Assembly: GCF_020536995.1 (NCBI RefSeq)
Contig: NC_068357.1
Span: 53,833,063 to 53,897,062 of the forward strand
Length of the DNA stretch: 64,000 nt
From: Dreissena polymorpha
Taxonomy: Eukaryota > Mollusca > Bivalvia > Myida > Dreissenidae
Direction: 5' to 3'
Both the position numbers and the translations under genes were made by a program. The notes under the pieces were generated by a model. The model worked only from the letters and a program-made list of their open reading frames with translations. It searched no databases and was not told the origin of the DNA. Shown piece by piece: positions 53,740 to 64,000 of the stretch; positions within the stretch are counted from its first letter, which is position 1, and each line of letters opens with the position of its first letter.

Positions 53740-53900
53740 TGGGCCGGTATTCATAAAGCACCTAAGGTTTAAGGAAGAAATTTCCTTAGTTATCAAACTA
53801 TTTTCCTAAGGTAAGGATTTCCTTAACTTTCGTATTCATAAAGAACCTTAGGTTAATACTTAGGTAAGATTTCAACTTAAAAACTAAGGCAAAATTATCC
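53740..53900. repeat. Repeated GTATTCATAAAG-CCTAAGG segment
   Basis: GGTATTCATAAAGCACCTAA and, ~95 bp on, CGTATTCATAAAGAACCTTA, with intervening inverted TTTCCTTAG / CTAAGG words. It resembles a small element terminus or the end of the Harbinger element, but no matching right end was found. Confidence 0.45.
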
Positions 53901-54211
53901 GATTTCGTCTGTGCGACGATTCGTACTATTTTAGTAACCGCTTCACCGAATCTATAATTAGGTCGCAAAATGGCAGACAATTGTTTGGCGGAATACGTTG
54001 TAATCAAATTGAACGGGTTTTACTAGTGTTAATGGTGGGTAATTGATACAAAAAGGATATATATATGTGAGGTTTACGGATTCGGTATGTATCGAAACAG
54101 TTGCCACATTATTTCTGTATCGATAACATACTTTTCTCGTCGACCTTGTTTTCAACAACAATAAGCATGTACACAATTGGAAAAACCCGGAAGTAAACGC
54201 AGACGATAATC

Positions 54212-57157
54212 ATGGCTGAGATGGCAAAGCAGAGATCGCCTAATTTTTCTATGCAAGAAAACTCTCTCCTTTCTCAGCTTATGGGCGAGGAATATAAAGA
54301 CACGGGCCTTTCGCGTCACAAGTACAATATCCATAGGTTTACCAGCAGTGAGTAATTTATAATGATTTGTTTTAATCATAATTCTCCTTTGTTCATATAT
54401 ACATATTGGGAAACAAATATTTAGGTATATTCTTAAATATATTTGAAAATGTTTTAGAATTAAATTAAAATGGTAATTATTGTTTCATTGCCTTATTCTG
54501 TTAAAAAGAATTTGCTAAATATTAAAAAAAAAAGTTCAATTATAAAATGAATACATGTTCCAACACGAATACGTATTACATCCATGCAAGTTGTATTTTC
54601 AAATGTGGATGTCAATTACAAGGTGAAATACTATTTGTTACTTCATTACTGAAAATGTTGTCATGTTAACATAACAAGAGAACCGCATAAAGGATGCCAA
54701 CGTTCGGCTGCAGGTGCAGTTTTGAATAAATGAAAGATTGTCAGAATTTTTTTTTAAGAGGTCACAGTGACATGTGACCTTTGACCTAGTGACCCAAATA
54801 TGGATGTGGCGTGTAGAAATCATCAAGGTGCAGCTACATATGAAGTTTCAATGTTGTAGATGGAAGCACTTTCATTTTAGAACCAATGTTCAAATGTTTA
54901 ACAAAATTTTAAGGTTTTAGCACGACGCGGACGACACAATACAGCAAGCTGGTTATGACAATACATTGGATTTTCTCCGAAAACAGCCGAGCTAAAAATA
55001 CATGAGCACATTTATGTACTCTCAAAAAGTCATGTGGCATTTTACTTGGCTATAGCATTTTATTATTGTTTATGCAGAGATTTCCAGGGTAACCAAGAAT
55101 GAGATGTGGGCTGAAATTGCAGAAATGTTCTCTGCAAATACCACTGGTCCACATCGCACAGCAGACCAGCTTGAAAAAAAATGGGAAAACAATGTCTCCA
55201 AGCACAGGGGGATATATAATGATCACCAGCGCCTGCTAAGTTTGACTGGTGAAACTTAATTTTTTTTCCCCAATATGTTTGTAGTAACACCATTAATATT
55301 ATTTATTCTTTAATAAAAACTTATATTTATACTATACACCCCACATGACATTTTAAAATGCTTTCAAAAATTAAAAATTGCAATAAATTACCTGTATATG
55401 ATGTCAATGTGAAAATGGAAGTTCAGAATGTAAATGCAAGTCCAAAAAGCTTCTCTCAAAGCAGCAATAATAGATTAGAACTTAATTTTCCTGCCTGTAC
55501 ATAACCTACATTTATATTGACACATTACAGGAAGTGCTCCCTTCCAGTCAAAATATGATATTATAACTGAGTCCGTCATGGCAGTTGTTGGAAAGGAGAG
55601 TGCGGCTGTGCAAGGCGTTGCCCCATTCACCCTGGATACAACCTTTATCCAGTTGACAGACACAAGGTAATTTAATATTCATTGTTATGGAATGTATTAC
55701 AACCTTTTACACCATTCAGGTACAAACCAATACACAAAACTGGCATAAATCTATTCTTTTAAACACACATAAGGTACTTTGACAATTTTTTATAATTTAA
55801 AAATATCGCAAACTATGGAGTAAAATGCAATAAAAGGCCAATAGCATGAACACAACCAATATTGCAAAAGTATCTTAACAACATAATACAAGTATTAAAA
55901 CACAAACTTACAATAATGCCCCATTCCAAAAGCTTGGCTTTCTATTTCAACTACTAGTAATGATCAATAATTAGAACCATAAAAGAAATTCAAATTGTGA
56001 TTGCACAAATATAAAACACCAAAATTACAATTACTCTTTTGTTGTTCCATTTTAAAATATATTTTGTATTTGTTGCATACAAACAATAAGTACAATATAT
56101 TCATAATTCTATCTAATTTGTACTTAGCATTGTTTAAAAGAAAATGCAAGCATATAGAATGGTCATTGGCAAACAAAATATATATTACAGTCAAGCAACA
56201 ACAGTTGAACCACCATCACCTGCACCGCCACAACAATGTGACAACAGAGCTGTGAAAAGAAGGTATACTCTTGGGCTGGATATACATGTATTAATGAGAA
56301 TACAACTTAAATTTATTTAAATTTTCGTTCAGTGTGTTTCAAACACTTATTGAATATCACAAACTCAAAAACTTATTGAATATCACAAACTAATTAAAAA
56401 AAAGCCAATTGACTTTTACAGACTCGATACAAATGGGGAACATGCTGTTTCTGCAGTCAAACCAGCTACCACATGGTATAATACTTTCAAAGTTACACAA
56501 CTTATTACCTGTAAATTGTCTTTATATTTTCAATAGGTTAAAGTATTGTAATATACTGAATATAAGATAGTGTCTAACATTATAAACAGTTTTACAATGT
56601 CTCCTCAACTAAATGAGACACAACATACATTATTTTTAAACAAAATCAGACAAAAAAAAGGATTAGACACCCATTTTTATAAAGAAGTCCCTTTAATATC
56701 ATGTTGACACATTAAATAGGTCACTGAGGTAAAACCCATATACATTATTTACATTTCGGAGGACTCGTGCGTCATGCACTGAACCCAGCCATCTCGGAAC
56801 CATGTCTCTTTTATAGTAGTTATTGATTTAAATGAATGTATTTTAAAATATAATAAATTATTCTACACATTGATCTAGATAGCATATGCATGTGCAAAAT
56901 ATGAATGATTGAACATGTAGTGCTATCAATATTTACAATGTTTCATTATAACAAAAAAGAAGCCATTTAAAAATATCAACTTTATTTTTGAGAATGAAAT
57001 TAAAATTAAATAATTAAAAAACCATATTTAAAATACAATGTATCCTTTTAGTTGCAGTCATTGTAGTCTGAACGAACTGAATGTTCTGAAGAAGAGAAAG
57101 ATGGAACTACAAATTAGACTGTACAAGGCCCAGTTGGCGCGACTTGGCGAAGAATAA
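54212..57157 (+). CDS. Harbinger-associated Myb/SANT-like DNA-binding protein
   Basis: The second protein of PIF/Harbinger transposons, which binds the terminal DNA and escorts the transposase to the nucleus. Six exons: 54212-54347, 55078-55248, 55531-55666, 56191-56262, 56422-56475, 57052-57157. All are GT/AG with matching phases, for a total of 224 aa. The trihelix/Myb_DNA-bind_5 region spans roughly residues 8-103. It runs from KQRSPNFSMQENSLLSQLM through KNEMWAEIAEMFSANTTG to HRTADQLEKKWENNVSKHRG, and shows the regular Trp spacing. A Pro/Gln linker (PPSPAPPQQ) and a charged helix (LNVLKKRKMELQIRLYKAQL) end the protein. The start ATG has A at -3 and G at +4. It converges on the transposase gene at 58015, whose stop lies ~860 bp away. 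The frame shows no breaks. NAIF1-type host genes have a similar domain, but the neighbour argues for the transposon. Confidence 0.85.
56757..56815 (-). pseudogene. Harbinger transposase fragment inside the Myb gene's last intron
   Basis: The reverse strand reads MVPRWLGSVHDARVLRN, clearly homologous to VPRWPGSVHDARILRN of the transposase at 59069-59295 but diverged. No other transposase sequence was seen around it. Confidence 0.7.
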
Positions 57158-57159
57158 AG

Positions 57160-57337
57160 CAAATAATATAATTATATTATGTGTATTTTATCAAAAATTA
57201 CATTATTATTTTGTTATGAAGATAAAGTATAGTTATATTTAAGGTTAGTTATTCTTAAATATAACTATACTTTATCTTCATAACAAAATTATAATTTAAT
57301 TTTTGATAAAATACACATAATATAATTCTATTATTTG
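57160..57337. repeat. Hairpin with 84-bp arms next to the Myb gene stop
   Basis: The left arm (57160-57243) and right arm (57254-57337) are nearly perfect reverse complements around a 10-nt spacer. The arms are AT-rich, for example GATAAAGTATAGTTATATTT. It starts 3 bp after the stop codon, so it would lie in the 3' UTR. Confidence 0.9.
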
Positions 57338-57593
57338 TTTTATTCCTGTTCATGAACTTTATCAACTTTATGTTTTTTATGATATTTGGACTAATTGTAG
57401 GCAGTAAGTTTGAAATGTCACAAATGCTAAAATAATTATTTAAATTAAGTATGCAAGTTTGCTTTGTTGAAAGAAGTTAAACCTTTGTTTTCATGTATAT
57501 TTACCACACTATTCACACTAGAGTATATGTATGAACAGTAACATTTATTATTGCATCAACAATTTATTGTTAATATATATCAATGATGATTAA

Positions 57594-57893
57594 TTATGTA
57601 TTGGAGAAACACAAACACTTTTATATGGAAATGATAATCATTTCCATATACAAGTTTTTTGTGTTTTATTGCAAACACATTTTTCTAAACTGTTGCTTTT
57701 ATGCCTCTAGTATGCCAGTATATTTATATTACACATACTAAACATGCATCTGTAAGTTTATATAAAAGTATGTATTGGAGAAACACAAAAACTTGTATAT
57801 GAAAATGATTATCATTTCCATATACAAGTTAAGTTTTTGTGTTTCTCCAATACATACCTTTATATAAACTTACAGATGCATGTTTAGTATTTG

Positions 57894-57985
<92 letters not shown>

Positions 57986-58040
57986 TGGCATACTAGAGGT
58001 ATAAAAGCAACAGTTTAGAAAAATGTGTTTGCAATAACAT
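57594..58040. repeat. Large inverted duplication including the transposase 3' end
   Basis: 57667-57804 is the reverse complement of 57808 to about 58032, apart from a (TA)n expansion in the right arm. Shared words include GCAAACACATTTTTCTAAAC, CTAAACATGCATCTGTAAG and ATGTATTGGAGAAACACAAA. The left arm thus carries an inverted copy of the last codons (IANTFF-stop) of the transposase. A further partial copy lies at 57594-57660. Confidence 0.9.
57896..57984. repeat. (TA)n microsatellite
   Basis: About 44 uninterrupted TA units, at the point where the other arm of the palindrome has only GTATATTTATATTAC. Confidence 0.98.
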
Positions 58041-60819
58041 TCCTGTAGTGAAGACCATCTTCAAGCCCAGCATAATGTTCTGGTTGGTCTGGCAGTTCTT
58101 CAATGTTCACTTCATCCATTTGAATGTTCCTAGTTTTGCAGATATTGTGCAATACACCACAACACAAAATGATCCTGAAATTTAATTTAAATTTTTAGTT
58201 ATTGGAGCCAGTATTTTACACAATTTGTCAGGGTATATATTGTTCTAATTCATTTCATGTTAATGTTGACTATTTTAACAATTTATATATTTGAAACATG
58301 AACATATGGTAACACAGTGACACATTTTGTTTCTAAATCAACATGTGGTGATATTTTGGTTTAAAAATACATGCATACAAAGGGATTACTAGGTTATTGT
58401 TGAATACAGAGAAGTTTTTATGAATTATTGTACTGTGTAACTTATAGTACTTGTATTTGTTAAAATATAATGCAAATAATACTTATGCTACTACTTTTAA
58501 TAATAATAACTGTAGTTCAGTTCAGAATCTGGTGTGTATGCATAGAGAAAGAGCAAAGTAAATTTGTCAAATTTGATGAAAGTGTTCTATTTAAACAAGC
58601 AGCTTCTACTTTTTTGTCCAATGGGTGCTGTAAAACATGTAATTCTTTAAAAATCATGAAATGACATGCTTATAATTAACTATTTGAGATCAATTTACTG
58701 TGCATTTTAACTTCATACAATAAAGGGTGTTTAAAGTTGGTGGCACAGTTAGTTGTTAAAAACACCATGGATCTGACCGTTTCCAAACTGAACATACTTG
58801 CATGCTTTGAGTGGCTGCATTCTTATCTCCCCATGAAGCACACCCCATCTTCGTTTCAGCTGCCCTATCCCTCTCTCCACCACAGACCTGGTTCGTTTAT
58901 GAGCACTGAATTATAACAAGAAATAACATAAAGTTTATATTACCAATAAGTACTACTGGGTTAAAAGTTAGTCATGTGCATTGTATGCAATATTTTCGAA
59001 TATCTTTATCGACCAACAGATATATTTTTATAGCCATGTTATCCAAAAATTTGTAATTTGGTTCATACATGTTGAAGTTAAGTTGATGTTCACCATCAGG
59101 CCGTAAAAATGGGGTCAAAAGCCAGCGTTTACAGGGGTAGCCCGAATCCCCCAGCAAGTATTGGTGTCTTTCTTGCTCAATGTTGTCCTCCATGAACTGG
59201 TACACTCCACTGTTACGAAGGATTCGGGCATCATGAACCGAACCTGGCCATCTTGGAACAATATCTCTAATATGGTAGCTAGCATCAAAAATGATCTGTC
59301 AAAAGAAACAGTAATGTGTATAAATGTACACAAAGTCAATTGTCATTGAAAAATAATTTTCGAATTAAATATGTATATCATTTATTACTATTGGCAGGGC
59401 GTTAATAAATAATGGACAAATTGAAGTTTGAGGAGTTTAACCTTTCAATAAATTATTTTTATATGACCCAAACATCTATAAATTATATTTTTTAGTTGAG
59501 AATTTAAACTACACCAGCGATGAATGATTTTTCTAACAAATTAAAATATGTTTGTATTTTTTTAAGCTCAACATTCACAAAAAATACATATCAATATTGA
59601 AGTCCAAGTGATATGCAAGTATGTTACTGTAGTTCATGTATGCACGTCTATGTAAATATTTTTTTATAAGCAACTACATACAATGACGCTCTTTTGGTCA
59701 TTGTCGGCTTGGGTACTTCTCACATGTACCCGGGTACTCTTAAGTAAACTAACATAGTACCCCGGTATTGTAAATATACTAAAATTTATCCTGGAATTTT
59801 AACGCTAAATTGGTGGTTGTCGACTATTTTTTTAATTAATTGTGTTGTCATTTATGTCAACTTTCTGTTTAATGGCCTCTATATTATCGGAACTAATACT
59901 CAAAAGGCATGTTGATGCAGTTTTTTTAAATAGAAGTTTGCTTAAGATGAACAATTGAATATCGTTTAACTGTAATCGATAGCACGTTTTACTACATCTG
60001 TTTTAGGGGGAAATACAACTCGGGTACAGTATAATATTGACTGGGTACGTTTAAGTATATTTACTGAACCCGAGGTACATGTACGTATACTTAAGTGAGT
60101 ACCCGAGGTACATGCAAGTTAATACTTACCCATCCAACAATGACCAATCAAGCTACAATGACAAATAGATGTGATATATATAATAAGTGGTCCTCATGTA
60201 ATGCAGCCAATGTGTGGACTGACTAAAGTAGAAAACACGCACAATGTAATGTATTATATTATACTATAATATACACTGTTTATATGAAAGCAGTCTTTCT
60301 AGGAGCATGGCATATACAGTTTACCTGTGTGTTAATGGAGTGGTACCCCATTCTATTGACATATTGTGGTTCATCAACTGTTGGTGCCTGTATCTGGATA
60401 TGTGTTCCATCTACAACCCCAATAACGTTGGGAAAGCCAGCAACATTAAAAAAGTCCGTTTTCTGTTGTCTGACATCCCATAAAGTTGTGGGCAGACAAA
60501 TATATTGCCTCACAATTTCAGGCAGTGTCAGGGCATCGATTACTGCAGTAATCGACCGAGAGACTGTTGGTTGACTTACGGCATGGATGTCACCGTCATT
60601 AAGTTGTATGCTTGATGAGGCAAAATAGCGCAGTGTTAATAATATTTTTTCAATGCTGTTGAGACTGTGATTTCTTTGAGTTGTGGGAGATATAATGTGC
60701 TCAAGCTGCTGGTTTAAAAATAAAATTCCATCTCTGTCAAATCTGTATCTTTCAATTAATTCAGTGTTATTTAATTTATCTAAAACATCTACACGTTCAC
60801 GGAAGTTTCTTCTTGGCAT
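58015..60819 (-). CDS. PIF/Harbinger DDE transposase (HARBI1-like), four exons
   Basis: The cut-and-paste transposase of a PIF/Harbinger element. Exons, minus strand: 60819-60325, 59295-59069, 58905-58798, 58174-58015. All are GT/AG with matching phases, giving 329 aa (HARBI1 is ~350). A helix-turn-helix-like stretch VSQPTVSRSITAV lies near 81-93. The catalytic triad is visible: GVVDGTHIQI (Asp 137), RWPGSVHDARIL (Asp 187) and RSVVERGIGQLKRRW (Glu 251). Family words YVNRMGYHSIN, GDSGYPCKRWLLTPF and CCGVLHNIC are also present. An acceptor (ATTGCAG) sits directly before the ATG, so a non-coding first exon may lie upstream. No break is seen, so the protein looks whole. With the Myb-like partner it forms an apparently complete autonomous element, although I could not fix its terminal inverted repeats. 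Confidence 0.92.
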
Positions 60820-61089
60820 TCTGCAATAAAATGGTTTACAATTCAGCAGATGTTGTCATGTAAAACTAAACATAGATTACTATAGATAAACAGTACCTGT
60901 TTGATGAAACTAATATAACAATAAAGGCTGGCCAGTTGACACTAATCATCAAGGTTGACACAAGTAAGATTCATGCTCCCAGGACCATGGGTCAATATAT
61001 CGGACAGATGGGATTTCCACTGGATAATGATTTTTATTAATCCAGTTCCAACGCTGCCCAAACACAAAATTAAAAATTATCTCATTCTT

Positions 61090-62400
61090 CGACGTCAACT
61101 TCTAGTTCGATTTTAAATGGTGAACAGTCCGGATGTACGAAAAGCAAACCGAATCTTTTGATGACTTATTTCACAAACAAAAGAATGGTTCACGTTATCA
61201 TACACCCAGACATCGTTTGAACCAAACAAACACAGACATTTGATCAAATAAGTTGGCGTATATTTTGATCCGCCATATTTGTTATGAAGTTCCGGTATGC
61301 GTAAATACCGATTGTGAGTGATATAACGGGTGCTGGATGTTTCGGTAAATGACCAGTTCGGTAAATTGATTTATAGAGTAAAAGTCGTGGATGTTTCGGT
61401 AAATTGATTTTATATAGGAGGTATACCTACAACGAGGTGTTAATGACACCTATTATCGGCTTACAATAACATTGGGGGCATTTATTTGCAAACTGTGGAT
61501 TACTTTTGAGTTGAGTAATTAATGCCATGCCTAAGGTAAAGAATTTAGTTAATTTTACGATTTAAATAACGCAATACTGTTGTTTGGTTTTTAAATTGGT
61601 GCTTTTATTTAATTAACAAAATTATAACATAATAGTAAAAATAAGAAATAATGATTTATGGCGGAATAAATGTAAGCTCTGCAATTACGTTTAATGCTAT
61701 TTTAAAAAGTTTTTTATGATTAAAGAATAAAGGTTTCATGTTGAATTTTATATTTATTTATATGTTTTATTATTTCTTTCTGGTTGCGAAAAACACACAA
61801 AAAAACAATATATAAAATTTAAAACGTGTACGTAATTAATAAAAAGTAATATAATGATACGCGTTATGTTTTATAATTATGTTAAGTGCGCGTGTCATTG
61901 AACGTTGAGTTAAGCGAAGAGATACACATACTTGAAAACTGATAAAATTGACATATAACACAACGCCAGCCGAATGAATACACTGTGTAATAGCAAGCTT
62001 CCGTGATGATCATTATCTTATCAAATTAATACACTGGCACCTGACTACTGTACTGGAACAATGGGTTTTACGGCCAAAATAACTGATATCATTTTTTGCC
62101 CTAACAAATCGGTTCAATAAATAAATAATAACTGATCTACTTTGTAATCCGTTTTATTTACCATATAATATAAATAAGCAACAACTAAACCTTGGATACT
62201 ATATATATATATTTGAATATTTCATGTCATTTAAAAAAAATGAGGGAGTAAGCACATATTAATTAGATACATTTTTGACGCACTACAATATTTTTACATT
62301 TTTATAACACATTTTTATCATTCAGATTTTCTAATACAAATTAGATACATGTACGACACTGTTCAATTTAATGTTACATTTCAACCATATCAGTCGTTCA
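61090..62400. other. Intergenic, no gene seen
   Basis: AT-rich. A short local repeat GGATGTTTCGGTAAATTGAT occurs twice (61331 region and 61391 region), with a CAGTTCGGTAAATTGA variant between. It may be part of the right side of the Harbinger element. Confidence 0.4.
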
Positions 62401-62404
62401 TCTT

Positions 62405-63922
62405 TCAAGCCTCGTCGTCGTCGAGCATGTGGTGGACCGCTGTGGATGGTCCGAGGGCATTGATGTGGCTGATGATCCTCAGAAGTTCAGTTGTTGTCAG
62501 CTTCTCTTCTTCGTAGTCATCCCATGCTTGATGCAGTCTGCCGTGTATCGTAACATACTTCTTCCGCCTGATCTTCGTGAGAAGGTGCTGGCTCACCAGC
62601 CGTATATGAAGATCAACAGTCTCAGATTCCTCTCTGAGAAGGTTGGCCAACTTGTAAAGCCCGAGGTTGGCTGAACACGCTCGTGCGTTGATGCGTCTAT
62701 GCCATCCTGTAATTATAATAAAAACATGTTTGTACTTAATAACAAGATTATGTCATTTTTTTATCAGTTTTTAATAACATTATTATGAAACAAATGCTTA
62801 TTACCGTTATAGTATGATATGAAAGTATAAGATTAATATACGAAAAATATACAATGTGAATTGTTTCATACTTATAAATTAATAATGCTAATTGTATTAT
62901 AGTTACCTTCCAAGTCGTTGTTCGTTCGCACCTCCTCTCTAAACACGCACCAATTGAGGGGTCGCCATACACTGCCGTGGATCCATGTACGGGAAATGTA
63001 CTCGCATACCCGCAGTACGGGACCCCCGACTCCTTCAGCTACCTCCATCAGCCTGTTGAATGCCGGTTCAATCTGTTCAACTGGTAGATAAGGAAGGGAC
63101 ATAATTTTCCTGAAGAACTCGAACTTGTCACCATGTTGCTGATACGCGGTACTCAGTCCCTCTGTGGTGATCTTCCTGTATATCCGCTGTGTAAAGTGGA
63201 AGACGCATCCCCGTATCACGGCATCAGGAAAAACCTCTCTTATCGCCTGCCAAGTTGCTGAAAATAGAAAATACATAGAAATTAATAGTAATCAAACATG
63301 TATTATTTATGTTATTGCTACAAAAGTAAATTACTCAAATCAATTTAGTCGTTTTCATAACCTTTTTATGACTTACCAGCTTCAAAGTCTAACATAATCC
63401 ACTCTACAGAGAGATCCCCCAGTCTGCGACGTAGACTCCTGAAAACCTGAAAAATAAGAACGTAAATATTATTTAGTTTAATTTATATTATTAACAAACA
63501 TTACTACATTAAATTTTTGCGAATTGTTGTTGTTGTTGTATAATAATAATAATCATCATCATCATCATCATGATATTATAATTCTTCTTATTATTATTAT
63601 TACAAATAATATTACTACATTCGGTTATACATTCGGTTATAATATAACACAATACCTGAACGTAATCATCTTTACTTCGCCTCGACATCAGAGCGTACGC
63701 CAGTGGCACCTGCTTCTCATCTTCCCCCTTCTTCACAAATGTGTGGATAGAGTGTAGCTGGTAAAACGGCTGCTTTACCACCTTGAAGGTGCCATCCATA
63801 TACCACATCTTTGCCTGTCGTAGTAGATCCAGCTGGCGCTGCGTTCCGAAGACGATGTGTCGAGCACCGTCCAGAACAAGGTCGTCCACTATGAAGTCTT
63901 CTCCGATGAAGTTTCTGTCAAG
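62405..63922 (-). CDS. MULE-type transposase, 3' four exons (5' end outside window)
   Basis: Exons, minus strand: 63922-63656, 63446-63377, 63257-62907, 62706-62405. All are GT/AG with continuous phases, giving 329 residues ending at TGA. The frame enters from a further upstream exon beyond the window. The Mutator-like core is complete: MWYMDGTFKVVKQPFYQLHS (first Asp), EWIMLDFEAATWQAI (second Asp), the signature GCVFHFTQRIYRKI, and RTNNDLEGWHRRIN (Glu). Domesticated or transposon genes of this type in molluscs often have an N-terminal FLYWCH zinc finger, which would lie off the window. The exon frames have no breaks. Good splice sites in a transposase suggest either an intron-bearing autonomous element or a co-opted gene. 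The C-terminal tail ends HHMLDDDEA. Confidence 0.85.
63535..63600. repeat. (AAT/ATC)n triplet tract
   Basis: Simple triplet repeats (TAATAATAATAATCATCATC and TTATTATTATTATT) in the intron between the first two visible MULE exons. Confidence 0.9.
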
Positions 63923-64000
63923 CTGAAATAAAAAAATAAATATTTTGGGTTCTATTACATTATTATTGCAACAAAAGTTTAATAATTAAATAATTTAACT

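Noticed and set aside
53739-53760. GGGCCGGTATTCATAAAGC as the left TIR of the Harbinger element
   Set aside because: I searched by eye for the inverted partner between 60,800 and 62,400 and did not find it, so the element ends remain undefined.
1-64000. Retrovirus-like, LTR or other capsid-bearing elements
   Set aside because: No reverse transcriptase, integrase of that type, capsid or long terminal repeats were recognised anywhere in the window.

Overview
This is a eukaryotic nuclear window, AT-rich, intron-rich and packed with small interspersed repeats and minisatellites. Repeat style (a ~250-bp inverted-repeat element with CACAGGCTAAT hairpins, CCCATATGGG arrays, tRNA-like SINE pieces, and GACCTTTGACCT / GGGGGCATAAAA repeats) and the gene structures point to a bivalve mollusc. 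A dreissenid mussel is my best guess, but that rests on memory of repeat style and is not proven here. No bacterial, organellar or viral genes are seen.

From left to right. (1) 61-6422, plus strand: the 3' exons of a class I cyclic-nucleotide phosphodiesterase. It has two alternative-looking copies of one 112-nt exon and a Glu where the family has its invariant purine-binding Gln. (2) 10019-12676, minus strand: an intact, intronless 885-aa transposase-like protein, bracketed by copies of a GTCCCGTATGTTAT motif. (3) 18869-19189: a small unrecognised ORF. (4) 20179-21992: a Cys/Asp-rich hexapeptide-repeat coding exon with a polyA signal. (5) 27790-47194, minus strand: a complete nine-exon ATG4C/D-type autophagy protease gene. 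I assembled it from splice sites whose phases all match; it encodes 629 aa. Its introns hold most of the window's minisatellites and MITEs, including a 24-copy 41-bp array made from its own intron/exon-8 boundary. (6) 47757-52594: an element with inverted CATCCCAGCAAACA ends, CCCATATGGG arrays, a DUF4806-like coding fragment and a near-perfect 108-bp-arm palindrome. (7) 54212-60819: the two genes of a PIF/Harbinger DNA transposon, convergent and both intact on paper: a six-exon 224-aa Myb/SANT-like protein and a four-exon 329-aa DDE transposase. Two long hairpins lie between them. (8) 62405-63922, minus strand: the 3' four exons of a MULE-type transposase gene that continues past the window edge.

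The host genes clearly recognised are the phosphodiesterase (cGMP/cAMP turnover) and ATG4 (LC3/GABARAP processing). They share no pathway and simply lie near each other. The rest is a record of transposition: small inverted-repeat elements nested in one another, local tandem amplification of pieces of these elements, and two cut-and-paste transposase systems that may still be functional.
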